This document shows positions 18,889 to 28,669 of a DNA stretch of 58,678 nt, piece by piece. The stretch is from an uncultured bacterium. GTDB lineage: Bacteria; Patescibacteriota; Minisyncoccia; Minisyncoccales; UBA5738. The notes under the pieces were generated by a model that made no database searches, had not been told where the DNA came from, and saw only the letters and a list, made by a program, of their open reading frames with translations. The translations under genes and the position numbers were made by a program. Numbering within the stretch: position 1 is the stretch's first letter; each line of letters begins with the position of its first letter. The DNA is taken from positions 1 to 58,678 of the forward strand of contig CAINCQ010000039.1 of assembly GCA_903847095.1 (NCBI GenBank), written 5' to 3'.

Positions 18889-19923
18889 ATGGCTAAAAAA
18901 ACAAAAAACGCCCCAGAAGTCAAAGAAAAAAAGAATCTTCTGGCGGCTATTGAAGAGATCAAGCAAAAATTCGGAGAAGGGGCGATCATGAGGCTTAACG
19001 AAGTGAAGGCTGTTGACGTGGATGTGATACCGACGGGGTGTATTTCCCTCGACATAGCTTTGGGTGTGGGCGGGGTTCCGCGGGGCCGCGTTATTGAGAT
19101 CTATGGGGGCGAATCGACCGGGAAGACCACTTTATCCCTTCATATCCTGGCGGAAGCCCAGCGGAAAGGAGGGGTAGGCGCGTTTGTCGACGCCGAGCAT
19201 GCCTTGGATCCCGAATACGCGAAAAGGATCGGGGTCAATGTCGACGAGCTTTTGATATCCCAGCCGGATTCCGGGGAACAGGCTTTGCAGATCGTCGAAA
19301 CCTTGATGAAATCGGAGCAGGTTGATGTGATTGTTGTCGATTCGGTGGCGGCTTTGACTCCCCAGGCCGAGATCAACGGCGAAGTGGGGGATCCGCATAT
19401 CGCTCTTCAAGCCCGCCTGATGTCTTCGGCCTTAAGAAAATTTTCGGCTATCGCTGCCAAGACCAATACGATCATTATTTTTTTGAATCAGACAAGAATG
19501 AAGATTGGCGTGATGTGGGGAAATCCGGAAACCACGCCCGGGGGCATGGCGCTGAAGTTCTATTCTTCGGTGAGGATCGAGTTGAGAAGAGTGGGGCAGC
19601 TAAAACATGGCGAAGAGATCATCGGCAACCGGGTTAAAGCCAAGATCGTAAAGAACAAGGTTGCTGCGCCTTTCAAGGTTGTGGAGTACGATATTTATTA
19701 CAATGAAGGAATTTCAAGGTTTTCCGATATTATCAATACGGGCATCAGTTTGGAAGTGATCAAAAAATCCGGAAGCTGGCTGGAATTCAACGGTGAAAAA
19801 CTTGGCCAAGGCATGGAAGCCAGCAAAAAACTTTTGAAAGAGAATTCGGAACTTTTGGAAAGGATCAAGGTTGCTTTGAAGGAAAAGATGGATTCGACGT
19901 TTGTCGACGTCAACGCAGCTTAA
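18889..19923 (+). CDS. recA: Recombinase RecA
   Basis: [79 protein letters not shown]. Confidence 0.99.
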   Translation: MAKKTKNAPEVKEKKNLLAAIEEIKQKFGEGAIMRLNEVKAVDVDVIPTGCISLDIALGVGGVPRGRVIEIYGGESTGKTTLSLHILAEAQRKGGVGAFVDAEHALDPEYAKRIGVNVDELLISQPDSGEQALQIVETLMKSEQVDVIVVDSVAALTPQAEINGEVGDPHIALQARLMSSALRKFSAIAAKTNTIIIFLNQTRMKIGVMWGNPETTPGGMALKFYSSVRIELRRVGQLKHGEEIIGNRVKAKIVKNKVAAPFKVVEYDIYYNEGISRFSDIINTGISLEVIKKSGSWLEFNGEKLGQGMEASKKLLKENSELLERIKVALKEKMDSTFVDVNAA

Positions 19924-19947
19924 GAAATCATTTTTCTTAAAAAAACG

Positions 19948-19975
19948 ACCCCGCATTCAGCGGGGTGTTTTTTTC
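19948..19975 (+). terminator. Intrinsic terminator after recA
   Basis: ccccgc-attca-gcgggg followed by T-rich tract. Confidence 0.8.
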
Positions 19976-19988
19976 GAGAAAATATTTC

Positions 19989-20174
19989 TTAAGGAAGCAA
20001 GGAAAGCTGGCGGGCGCGCTTTATCGCTTCAGACAACCTTCGTTGATGGCTGGAGCAGACACCGGTCTTTTTTTTGGGCTTGATCTTTCCCATGCCCGAC
20101 ATGAACCGGTGCAAAAGGTCGGTTTCTTTGAAATTGATCTCTTTTAAGTTTCTTTGACAAAAATAACAAGCCAT
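19989..20174 (-). CDS. rpsR: 30S ribosomal protein bS18
   Basis: CYFCQRN..GKIKPKKKTGVCSSHQRRLSEAIKRARQLSLLP. Confidence 0.92.
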   Translation of the reverse strand: MACYFCQRNLKEINFKETDLLHRFMSGMGKIKPKKKTGVCSSHQRRLSEAIKRARQLSLLP

Positions 20175-20227
20175 AATGATTAGTAGGTTAGTAAATGAGT
20201 TGATAGGTCGATGGAAATTCGGTGTTT

Positions 20228-20683
20228 CTAGAACGGTATATTTTTTATGTCGATCTCGTCGTTTTCTTCAATAATCGGGATTTCCGGTTCCGCTTGGTTT
20301 TGTCCGGCCGGGAGTTGTTCTTTGCGGCTGGGTTCCCCCATCTGCGTCGTGGCGGATTTGGGGCCGAGCTGAAGCATTTCGGCAATGATCTCGGTGCGAT
20401 AGCGCTTGGTTTGCGTCGTAGCGTCCTGCCAGTTCCTGGTTTGAAGCCTCCCTTCAATCATGGCCAGAGATCCGGTCTTTAGGTACTGCGAAGCGATTTC
20501 CGCTATTTTTGCGAACGCCACGATGTTGTGGAATTCTGTTTTTTGTTGTTTTTGTCCGGACTTATCCGTATAAAAACGGTCGGTTGCCAGTCCAAACGAC
20601 GCCACTTGTTGCCCGGACGGGAGTACTTTTACTTCCGGGTTCCGGGTTAGTCTTCCGACTAAAATTACTTTATTGAAATTCAT
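20228..20683 (-). CDS. ssb: Single-stranded DNA-binding protein
   Basis: MNFNKVILVGRLTRNPEVKVLPSGQQVASFGLATDR..QKTEFHNIVAF; acidic tail ..DEIDIKNIPF. Confidence 0.97.
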   Translation of the reverse strand: MNFNKVILVGRLTRNPEVKVLPSGQQVASFGLATDRFYTDKSGQKQQKTEFHNIVAFAKIAEIASQYLKTGSLAMIEGRLQTRNWQDATTQTKRYRTEIIAEMLQLGPKSATTQMGEPSRKEQLPAGQNQAEPEIPIIEENDEIDIKNIPF

Positions 20684-20728
20684 TTTAGTTAGGAATTAAT
20701 ATTTACGATTAAGGGATGCTTCCGTTGG

Positions 20729-21175
20729 CTACTGAAGGATCTCATCAAGCTTTTCCGCGATTTCGTTCAGTTCGGCCTTCGGCCTTTCTTTCTTAACGGT
20801 TGTTTTTTTTGTCTCTTCCGCGATTTCTGAAGCGGGCGCGGGAGCCGTTTCGACGACGCGTTTTCGGCGCAAAGGCGTTCTGGGAGTGAAAGGAGCGTAA
20901 ACAATCGTAAGGGAGCGCAATATGCGAGCCTCTTCTTTAAGCCCATTCGTGAAGTTTTCCAGGTCCTTTGGTTCCAAGCCGAAAATTACCGTATTAACGT
21001 AAGCTATCTCCCTTTTTTTAATGGGATAAGCCAACCTTTTTTTATAAGGTTTTTGAAATTCGGTCACTGTTCCGTTCGTGGCTTTGATCGCGGCTGCGAG
21101 CTTGTCTTGCAGGCTTTTGACCTCTTCTTCGGCCAAGTCCTGCGCGGTCAAATAGGTTAGTTCGTATTGTTTCAT
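20729..21175 (-). CDS. rpsF: 30S ribosomal protein bS6
   Basis: MKQYELTYLTAQDL..FQKPYKKRLAYPIKKREIAYVNTVIF; rpsF-ssb-rpsR order. Confidence 0.93.
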   Translation of the reverse strand: MKQYELTYLTAQDLAEEEVKSLQDKLAAAIKATNGTVTEFQKPYKKRLAYPIKKREIAYVNTVIFGLEPKDLENFTNGLKEEARILRSLTIVYAPFTPRTPLRRKRVVETAPAPASEIAEETKKTTVKKERPKAELNEIAEKLDEILQ

Positions 21176-21530
21176 ATTTTTTTCTTCGACATCTTTTTAC
21201 GGGCCCCGTTTACGAGGGATGACAAAGTAGCATTATTGTATCAAAAATTGATTAAAAGTCAATCGAAAGCCCAAAAAGAAAACCTCTGGTTAAGAGGCTA
21301 TTTGTGCTTTCGGGAATGCTTTTCCATCCGGCAGCACAGACAAAACATGTCATAATGTCCGCCGCGGCGGTGATAGATGATGATGCGTTCGTCGGCCGCA
21401 TCCTTTTTAGGGACATACTGTTGGCTGTCCGGGCTTGTAGATAACGACTTGGCCGAGGCAAATATTGAATACCGGTTTTCCATGCTCTTAATAATAAAAG
21501 CATGAAGGGTTGTTCAGGGATATCATTTCC

Positions 21531-21896
21531 TTAATGAATTATCCTGAACATGTTTTCCCCCAGTAATCCAACTTTATCGAATTTGACTCGATCGCCTACA
21601 CTTAAGGCCATGTTTTCAGGTATAGAGATCTTGCAGTTGCCCATACCTTGTTTGCTATCGGGAACAATCCATGCATAGCTTTTGTCTTTACATATCGCCT
21701 CAACAACGCCTGATCGCCTGATCGGCAGTTGTAGTTTCCAGTAAATGACTACTGGGACCAATATGACGACCATAGCTAATATAACTATGCAAATCGATCT
21801 AACAAGGATTATCCCTACGATAACGGCAAGAAACGGCCCGCCTATAATGAACGCAAATGCGGAAGATATAAGCAGGCACGCTAACAACGCAATCAA
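21531..21896 (-). CDS. Small hypothetical membrane protein
   Basis: Two N-terminal TM segments plus a short beta-rich domain; ggaggag RBS-like motif upstream; exact start uncertain. Confidence 0.5.
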   Translation of the reverse strand: MIALLACLLISSAFAFIIGGPFLAVIVGIILVRSICIVILAMVVILVPVVIYWKLQLPIRRSGVVEAICKDKSYAWIVPDSKQGMGNCKISIPENMALSVGDRVKFDKVGLLGENMFRIIH

Positions 21897-22063
21897 CGGG
21901 GATATTACAATTTCAATCTTTATCTAAACTCCTCCAAGTTGTCGATCTTGGGTTGCTACTGTAGCCGACTATATTGTGGAACATAAATGAGTAAATGTCA
22001 ATAAATTGTTCAATAATGTTGTTCGTTGTGATATAATTTACCTAAATTTAAAAATAAAAGAGT

Positions 22064-23473
22064 ATGATCAAAGATAATATCTACCGCGCTTACGACATAA
22101 GGGGTATTTATCCCGTCGATCTCAATGAAATTGCCGTTTATTACACAACAAAGGCTTTCTGCGAGTTGCATCCCCATATGAACAAAGTGGTGCTGGCACG
22201 CGATCCAAGGCCGAGTTCGCCCGCCCTGGCCGAGGCGGCCACCAAGGCTTTTTTGGAGGCCGGCAAGGAGGTGATTGACCTTGGTATCGCACCCGACCCT
22301 TTATGGTATTTTTCCATATTCCATTATAACTACGACGGGGGATTGATGATCTCGGGGTCCCATAATCCCTCCCACCATAACGGACTCACTTACCACGCGC
22401 GAAAGGCCGCGGGCGTTCCCAGTGAAGAATTAATGGGCGAAGCTTTGCAGGATTTAAGAAAGCTTGCGCAGAAACTCGACGCCGAAAAAGCGACAGGGAC
22501 TCCTTCGGGAAAGGTAATAGAAAACGACCCGTCGGAGGAGTATATCGATTATATAGTGTCGCGCGTAAAAATCTCCCGACCGTTAAAGATCGTTTTGGAT
22601 ACCGGGAACGGCGCTTGCGGTTATTTGCCGGAGCGTTTGTTCAAAAGGCTGGGCTGTGAAGTTTTGACCTTATACGGGGAGTTTGACGGCACCTTCCCAA
22701 ACCATTTGCCCGATCCTTATAACGAAGCTAATCGCGTGGATCTCGAAAAGAAAGTTCTGGAAATAGGAGCCGATATGGGTTTTATTTACGATACCGATGG
22801 AGACCGGGTGGCGATCATCGATAACCGCGGAAGGTCGGTAAACGGCGACGATTCCTTGCTTATTTTGGCCCGCCAGGCGGTGGCGAAAAAGGTGGGAAGC
22901 GTTGTCCATTGTATGCGTACTTCCAAGGCTTTCATCGATGATATGGCCAAACGGGGGGCGACGACGCATTTTTCCGTTTCCCACCATAACGCGGTGAGAG
23001 ATAAGGTAAAAAAGCTGGGAGCCGTTTTCGGCGGAGAGATCACTTTCCATTACGCTTTTCCGCTTGATTACTATTTGGTCGACGACGCGGTGTTCGCGTC
23101 GGTGGAATTGGCGATCGTGGCGGCGGAACAGCCGGATTTTGCCGCGTATGTCGATACTTTGCCTCATTATTTTGCCAGCCCGGAATTGTTCATAAATGCC
23201 GGAGATGACGTTAAATTCGGCATAATCGAGAAGCTGCAAAAGTATTTGCGGGAAAATAATTACAATTTCATCGATGTTGACGGTGCCAGGATCAATTTTG
23301 AGAATGGCTGGGCTTTGGCGCGCGTTTCCAATACCACGCCGATCATCAAGTGCCGTTTTGAAGGCAATACACCCGAGGCTTTGCGCGAGATAGAATTGAA
23401 AGCATTGGATATTTTTAAAAACGCAGGGATACCGATTACGGACAATGACTTGGAAAAGCTGGGATTAAAATAG
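22064..23473 (+). CDS. Phosphomannomutase/phosphoglucomutase
   Basis: IYRAYDIRGIYP; MISGSHNPSHHNGLTY; YDTDGDRVAIID; GGEITFHYAF. Confidence 0.95.
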   Translation: MIKDNIYRAYDIRGIYPVDLNEIAVYYTTKAFCELHPHMNKVVLARDPRPSSPALAEAATKAFLEAGKEVIDLGIAPDPLWYFSIFHYNYDGGLMISGSHNPSHHNGLTYHARKAAGVPSEELMGEALQDLRKLAQKLDAEKATGTPSGKVIENDPSEEYIDYIVSRVKISRPLKIVLDTGNGACGYLPERLFKRLGCEVLTLYGEFDGTFPNHLPDPYNEANRVDLEKKVLEIGADMGFIYDTDGDRVAIIDNRGRSVNGDDSLLILARQAVAKKVGSVVHCMRTSKAFIDDMAKRGATTHFSVSHHNAVRDKVKKLGAVFGGEITFHYAFPLDYYLVDDAVFASVELAIVAAEQPDFAAYVDTLPHYFASPELFINAGDDVKFGIIEKLQKYLRENNYNFIDVDGARINFENGWALARVSNTTPIIKCRFEGNTPEALREIELKALDIFKNAGIPITDNDLEKLGLK

Positions 23474-23483
23474 GGGTTAAAAC

Positions 23484-23516
23484 AAAAAAAGCGCTTAAAA
23501 AGGCGCTTTTTTTGCG
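23484..23516 (+). terminator. Intrinsic terminator between phosphomannomutase and trpS
   Basis: aaaaaaagcgcttaaaaaggcgcttttttt. Confidence 0.8.
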
Positions 23517-23528
23517 GAATCGTTGTTT

Positions 23529-24509
23529 TTAAATTTCCAATCCCATAGCCGTTTTAACTTCCTGCATCGTTGATTGGGCGACCGTCAAAGCTTTTTGGGA
23601 GCCGCGTTTCAATATGTCGTTGACGTATACTTCGCGGGTCAAAAGTTCCGTTCTTTTTCTTCTGAAGGGTTCCAGGTATCCGGCAAGATATTCGGCCAGC
23701 GATTTTTTAAAATCGGAATATCGTTTTTTATCGAATTCTTTTTCAAGCTGGTCGATCGGTTTGCCCGAAGCAAGCGAGTAGATCGTCAGCAGATTGGAGA
23801 TCCCCGGTTTTTTTGAAGGATTGTATCTGATCTCTTTGCCGGTGTCGGTAACGGCCGCCATGATTTTTAATTTTATGGATTCCGGTTCTTCGAATAATCC
23901 GATGCAACCTTTTTGATTGCCGGTTTTCGACATTTTCTTTTCCGGCTCGGCCAGGGACATGATCTTGTCTCCGATCTGGGGAAGAAGGGCGCGCGGTTCC
24001 TTAAAAACCTGTCCGAAACGGTTGTTGAAATCGCGGACGATCTCGCGCGTAAGCTCGACATGCTGTTGTTGGTCTTTGCCTATCGGCACGAGGTCGGTCT
24101 GATATAACAGAATATCGGCAGCCATCAATATCGGATAATTAAGCAGGCCGGCGTTTACGTATTCCGGATGTTGCTTTGATTTGTCTTTGAACTGCGTCAT
24201 CCTTTTCAGTTCACCCAAAGGCGTCACGGTTCCCAAAAGCCAGGCCAGCTCCGTGTGTTCTTTTACGGTAGATTGGATGAATAAGATGCATTTTTCGGGA
24301 TTAAGGCCGGCAGCCAGATAATCCACGGCCAACTCGAAGATGTTAGCCTTGAGCTGTTTTTGGTCATAGGGCGTGGTAATGGCGTGCAGGTCGACCACGC
24401 AAAAAACACAATCTTCTTTCTCTTGGATGGCGATCCATTGGCGCATCGCTCCAAGATAATTACCAAGATGCAGGCTGCCTGTCGGTCTAATACCGGAAAA
24501 TACGCGCAT
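23529..24509 (-). CDS. trpS: Tryptophanyl-tRNA synthetase
   Basis: MRVFSGIRPTGSLHLGNYLGAMRQW; KMSKTGNQKGCIGLFE. Confidence 0.97.
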   Translation of the reverse strand: MRVFSGIRPTGSLHLGNYLGAMRQWIAIQEKEDCVFCVVDLHAITTPYDQKQLKANIFELAVDYLAAGLNPEKCILFIQSTVKEHTELAWLLGTVTPLGELKRMTQFKDKSKQHPEYVNAGLLNYPILMAADILLYQTDLVPIGKDQQQHVELTREIVRDFNNRFGQVFKEPRALLPQIGDKIMSLAEPEKKMSKTGNQKGCIGLFEEPESIKLKIMAAVTDTGKEIRYNPSKKPGISNLLTIYSLASGKPIDQLEKEFDKKRYSDFKKSLAEYLAGYLEPFRRKRTELLTREVYVNDILKRGSQKALTVAQSTMQEVKTAMGLEI

Positions 24510-24518
24510 AAGAATTTT

Positions 24519-24615
24519 AGTTAATCAAGCGAGTAAGCAAGTAAGTTAATCAAGCAAAATGCATTTTAACCCAGTAAGCTTAGTTAGCTTAATTCACTTG
24601 GTGAACTTATTAAAT
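24519..24615 (-). repeat. Inverted copy of the rpoB-rpoC intergenic repeat
   Basis: Reverse complement ..caccaagtgaattaag..gttaaaatgcattttgcttgattaacttacttgcttactcgcttgattaact matches 12809-12902. Confidence 0.75.
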
Positions 24616-26598
24616 TTAAACTTCTATAACTACCGGCAAAACCATGGGTCGGCGTTCCGTTTTGGTAAATAAGAAATCGCCGATCTTGTTCCGGATATCA
24701 TCTTTAACGTAGCTCCAGTTAACGGCGCCGCCCGAACTGGTGGCATGGTTGATTATATCGATCGTTTTTTTGCGGGTGTCTTGCAACAGTTCCTTGGATT
24801 CCCTCAAATAAACGAAGCCGCGGGAAATGATATCGGGAGATCCTTTTACTTTTCCCGTGGCCCGGTCAACCACCGTGACTATCACGAACATTCCGTCTTC
24901 GGCCAATACTTGGCGGTCCCGCAACACTACTTCCCCGATGTCTCCGACGCCAAGCCCGTCAACCATCACGTAAAATGCCGGGACCTTGTCTTTTTCGACG
25001 GTCATCGATTTTTGGTTGAGTGTTACGATTTGGCCGTTTTCCACGACAGCGATGTTTTCCTTTTTGATCCCGACCAATTCGGCCAATTCGGCGTTGGCGG
25101 CTTGCATCGAATACTGGCCGTGGATCGGCATGAAGAATTTGGGGTGCATCAGGCGCATCATTTCCATCAGTTCTTCCTGCTTGGCGTGCCCTCCGGCATG
25201 GATATCCATCATTTTATAATGGAAAACTTTCACGCCTTGCCGCAGGATATCGTCTTTCAAAAACTGGACCGTCCGTTCGTTTCCCGGGATTACCGAGGAC
25301 GAAAAGATCACGGAATCACCCCTTTTAAAGCGGAGGAATTTATGAGTGCGGCTGGCGATTTTCATCAAGGCCGCATCGGATTCTCCCTGGGCGCCGGTAC
25401 AGATCACCGTAACTTGGTTATCCGGATAGTTGTCCACCTCCTTTATCTGGATGAAGGTATTTTTTTCCGATTGAATGTATTTGAGCTGCCGGCAAACCTC
25501 GATGTTTATCTTCATGCTGTATCCCTCGACGGCGACCTTGCGGCCGTATTTTTCCGCCAGCATTATCAGCTGTTGGATACGGTTCAAAAGCGATCCGAAA
25601 GTAGCGGCAATGATCCGGCCCTTCGATTGCACGAATATTTTTTCCAGGTTCTCAAAGATCTCTTTTTCCGACAAGGAATGCCCGGGTTCTTCGGCGCCGG
25701 TGGAATCCGACATCAAAAGAAGAATGTTTCTGTTTCCGATTTCTTTCAGGCGCGCGAAATCGGCGGGCGGTTCGTTTACGGGGTTGTTATCGAATTTGAA
25801 ATCGGAAGTATCGATAAGGTTGCCGACCGGCGTTTCGACAAATAGGCCGAAGTTGTCGGGAATATTGTGGTTAAGCCGGAAGAATTCGACGGTGAAAGGC
25901 CCGAGTTTAAAGCGAGATCCATCGTGGGCGTCTTCAATGTCGAGTTTTGGGAGGTTGGGAAAATCGTCCTGCCGGCGCAAAATTATTGCTTTGGTGAGAT
26001 TGGCCGCAATCATTCTTAATCCGGGATGCCAGATCTTTTCGATGAGGTAAGGGACGGCTCCGATATGATCGTAGTGTCCATGAGTGAACACGACTCCCAG
26101 AATGTTCTTTTTTTTGTTTTTAAGATAATCGATATTGGGAATGATATAGTCGATTCCGGGCATGCTCTCTTCGGGCATGCGGAAACCCATATCCAATATC
26201 AGGATCGAATCCTGATATTCCACCAGGGTCATATTCCTTCCGACCTCTCCTAAGCCGCCAAGGGGGATAATGCGCAAATTTTTTCCCTGTCCGTGGTGTG
26301 GCTGGTCCCCGGATCTATTTGTCTCGATTTGAGGATTATTGCCCGGGCGCGGATTTGGCGCGCCGGGGGTATGGCCGCCGGGGGTATGGCTGCCGGGTGC
26401 GTTGACATTCGCGCGGTTAGGCGCGCCGGCATTTGAGCGGCGGGGCGGGTTTGCGCGAAAAGCCCTCGGATCGCGCGCCGGTTGCCGGAATTTTTTCACG
26501 TCTCGGAATTTCGGTTTTTCGGGTCCGAAAATATCCTTGATCACGTCATCGATCCTGTCTGATTTTCCTTTAGGATCAAAAGGATTCGTATTTTCCAT
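24616..26598 (-). CDS. rnj: Ribonuclease J
   Basis: LRIIPLGGLGEVGRNMTLVEY; GVVFTHGHYDHIGAVPYL; HAGGHAKQEELMEMMRLMHPKFFMPIHG; low-complexity N-terminal extension. Confidence 0.95.
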   Translation of the reverse strand: MENTNPFDPKGKSDRIDDVIKDIFGPEKPKFRDVKKFRQPARDPRAFRANPPRRSNAGAPNRANVNAPGSHTPGGHTPGAPNPRPGNNPQIETNRSGDQPHHGQGKNLRIIPLGGLGEVGRNMTLVEYQDSILILDMGFRMPEESMPGIDYIIPNIDYLKNKKKNILGVVFTHGHYDHIGAVPYLIEKIWHPGLRMIAANLTKAIILRRQDDFPNLPKLDIEDAHDGSRFKLGPFTVEFFRLNHNIPDNFGLFVETPVGNLIDTSDFKFDNNPVNEPPADFARLKEIGNRNILLLMSDSTGAEEPGHSLSEKEIFENLEKIFVQSKGRIIAATFGSLLNRIQQLIMLAEKYGRKVAVEGYSMKINIEVCRQLKYIQSEKNTFIQIKEVDNYPDNQVTVICTGAQGESDAALMKIASRTHKFLRFKRGDSVIFSSSVIPGNERTVQFLKDDILRQGVKVFHYKMMDIHAGGHAKQEELMEMMRLMHPKFFMPIHGQYSMQAANAELAELVGIKKENIAVVENGQIVTLNQKSMTVEKDKVPAFYVMVDGLGVGDIGEVVLRDRQVLAEDGMFVIVTVVDRATGKVKGSPDIISRGFVYLRESKELLQDTRKKTIDIINHATSSGGAVNWSYVKDDIRNKIGDFLFTKTERRPMVLPVVIEV

Positions 26599-26719
26599 AA
26601 TCTTTCCAAGTAGTTTAAAATAAACAGAGTTCAAATAAACCAAAAAGTCGAAACCCGTCGGTTATTCGTACCTCTCTTTTTTTTCTACGTTTTTTAATAA
26701 TCTCAAATGAGAATTTTAC

Positions 26720-26804
26720 TGGTGCGGGCAAGAGGGGTTGAACCTCTATGGATCTCTCCACACGGCCCTGAACCGTGCGCGTCTGCCAATTCCGCCATGC
26801 CCGC
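26720..26804 (-). tRNA. tRNA-Leu(CAG), CCA encoded
   Basis: GCGGGCATGGCGGAATTGGCAGACGCGCACGG-TTCAGGG-CCGTG..GAGGTTCAACCCCTCTTGCCCGCACCA. Confidence 0.95.
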
Positions 26805-26957
26805 AAAAATTTTGGCCCAAAATTTTTCCCTGACTACCGATTACTCTCCCAAACTACAATGGTTTTTTGTATTACCGATTTCCAAACGGTTTTGCCCTTG
26901 ACAACGAATGTGTTTGCTGTTAAATTTTCGGCAGTTCCTTTTTAAGAGGTGAATCGA

Positions 26958-27371
26958 ATGGATGTGCTGGATGAAATAATCAGTGAGATGGCCAAGAAAT
27001 TTGACTGGGAATACCAAACTCGGAAATTAGCGCAAGTTTCGGCTAGGACTTTGGAAGGGAAGGCATTGCTGGAATTTTTGAATAAGTTCCACGAAGTCGC
27101 GTTCAACGTTTCCAAAAAGCTTGCTTTGACCCGGCGTTTTTCCTGCAAATCACGGCCCGTTTGGGAAAGATGCAATCGCATAACCACCGCTATCCTTCGC
27201 AATCTGCTGGTCAATCCGATGGTGATGGAATTGCTCGACCTTTACGCGGTTGAAACCGAGTTGCGTTGCAGTAATAACATACCTGAATCCGATAAAATTC
27301 CCTGGTTTTTATTTAACGGCCGGCAGTTCGAGCGCTGCTTAGACTACAAATTAGAATTTTTAGACGACTAG
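26958..27371 (+). CDS. Orphan hypothetical protein with own promoter and terminator
   Basis: TTGACA(26898)-N17-TAAATT; aagaggtg RBS; ttccaagtacaacttggaattttttt after stop. Confidence 0.7.
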   Translation: MDVLDEIISEMAKKFDWEYQTRKLAQVSARTLEGKALLEFLNKFHEVAFNVSKKLALTRRFSCKSRPVWERCNRITTAILRNLLVNPMVMELLDLYAVETELRCSNNIPESDKIPWFLFNGRQFERCLDYKLEFLDD

Positions 27372-27372
27372 C

Positions 27373-27400
27373 TTCCAAGTACAACTTGGAATTTTTTTTA
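27373..27400 (+). terminator. Intrinsic terminator after the orphan ORF, converging on galU
   Basis: ttccaagtacaacttggaa + T tract. Confidence 0.75.
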
Positions 27401-28273
27401 ATCCAGTTTCAAATTTTTCAAGTAATCCTTGATCTCTTTGGAGAAATCAGGATGATTGAGGGCGAACTCGATCACGGTTTTTAAATATTCGGTTTTATTG
27501 CCCGTATCGTAATATTTTCCGTTCTGGATCTCGCAGCCGTAGACCGGATAGCCGGTTTTGATTAATTCGTTGATCGCGTCAACCAGCCAGACCTCGCCGT
27601 TGCGCGGTTTCAGATTCTCGATTATGCCGAAAATATCGGGCGGTAAAATGTAGGCGCCGTGCGTGGCCAGATTTGAAGGTGCTTCTTCGGGAAGCGGTTT
27701 TTCCACGATTTTTTTGATCCGGAAAATTCCTTTTTCGACTTGTTCCATGTCGGCGATGCCGTAGCGCGACACGTCATCCTTGGATTCGATCCTGACCGCC
27801 GAAATCACCGCGCCGCGATATTTTTTATAAACCTCCATGATCTGCGCCAACCGCGGCGGTTTGGCCATAATGAACTCATCTCCCCACATTACCGCGAAAT
27901 CTTCATTTCCGATCGCCGGTTTGGCGGCTAAGACGGGCATGGCATTACCGTAGTGTTCGCTTTTTTGCCTGATGTAAATGAAATTGGCCAACTGGGCTAT
28001 TTTTTTGATCAGCAGGAGCTCTTTTTCTTTTCCTTGGCTTTCAAGGTGTTTTTCCAGCTCGAACTGACGGTCGAAATGGTCTTCAATGGCGCGTTTCTGC
28101 CATCCGGTGATCATGACGACGTCCTGGATTCCCGAGGCCACCGCTTCTTCCACGACGTATTGGATTATCGGCTTATCGATGATCGGAAGCATTTCCTTGG
28201 GCATCGCTTTGGTCGCCGGAAGGAATCTGGTTCCCCAGCCAGCTGCCGGGATCACTACTTTTCGTATATCCAT
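27398..28273 (-). CDS. galU: UTP--glucose-1-phosphate uridylyltransferase
   Basis: VVIPAAGWGTRFLPATKAMPKEMLPIIDKPIIQYVVEEAVASGI. Confidence 0.97.
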   Translation of the reverse strand: MDIRKVVIPAAGWGTRFLPATKAMPKEMLPIIDKPIIQYVVEEAVASGIQDVVMITGWQKRAIEDHFDRQFELEKHLESQGKEKELLLIKKIAQLANFIYIRQKSEHYGNAMPVLAAKPAIGNEDFAVMWGDEFIMAKPPRLAQIMEVYKKYRGAVISAVRIESKDDVSRYGIADMEQVEKGIFRIKKIVEKPLPEEAPSNLATHGAYILPPDIFGIIENLKPRNGEVWLVDAINELIKTGYPVYGCEIQNGKYYDTGNKTEYLKTVIEFALNHPDFSKEIKDYLKNLKLD

Positions 28274-28286
28274 AATTTGTATTTAA

Positions 28287-28408
28287 TAGACCTGCCGTTT
28301 AAATATCTTCTACCGCAACTTTCATAACTTACGCGGCAACGTTGCTAGAAAAAAAGCTACGTTAGTCGCGGGGAATCCCGCTACGCAAATATTTAAGTGG
28401 CATGTCCA
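28287..28408 (+). mobile_element. MITE-like element, copy 2 (degenerate)
   Basis: tagacctgccgtttaaatatcttctaccgcaactttcat .. cgctacgcaaatatttaagtggcatgtcca; imperfect TIRs of the same family. Confidence 0.7.
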
Positions 28409-28669
28409 ATGTTTGTTTAAAACAGAAACGACAATTTCCGTTTTAAGGACGATTTTAATTAAATCGTCTGACGCAATTTGAGGAATTGTAGCGGGCGGTC
28501 GAACCTCGCCGATGTCGTTAAGCTTTGGCGATCAGGTTCTTGGCTGCAAAAGATTGCCTTGATACTAACATAATACTTGATTTTTGCAAGCGGCGTGATA
28601 ATCGTTTTTACAATCGTATTCCAGGCTGGCACGTTTTTTGGGTCCGGTGCAAGGCTTGGCCGCGGAACA

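Noticed and set aside
21252-21503. Small minus-strand ORFs of 61-83 aa between rpsF and the 121-aa membrane protein
   Set aside because: Cannot choose between overlapping frames and no family recognised; insufficient support to annotate.
24745-25845. 366-aa plus-strand ORF
   Set aside because: Fully antisense to RNase J, whose motifs are unambiguous; open by codon-composition mirror effect.
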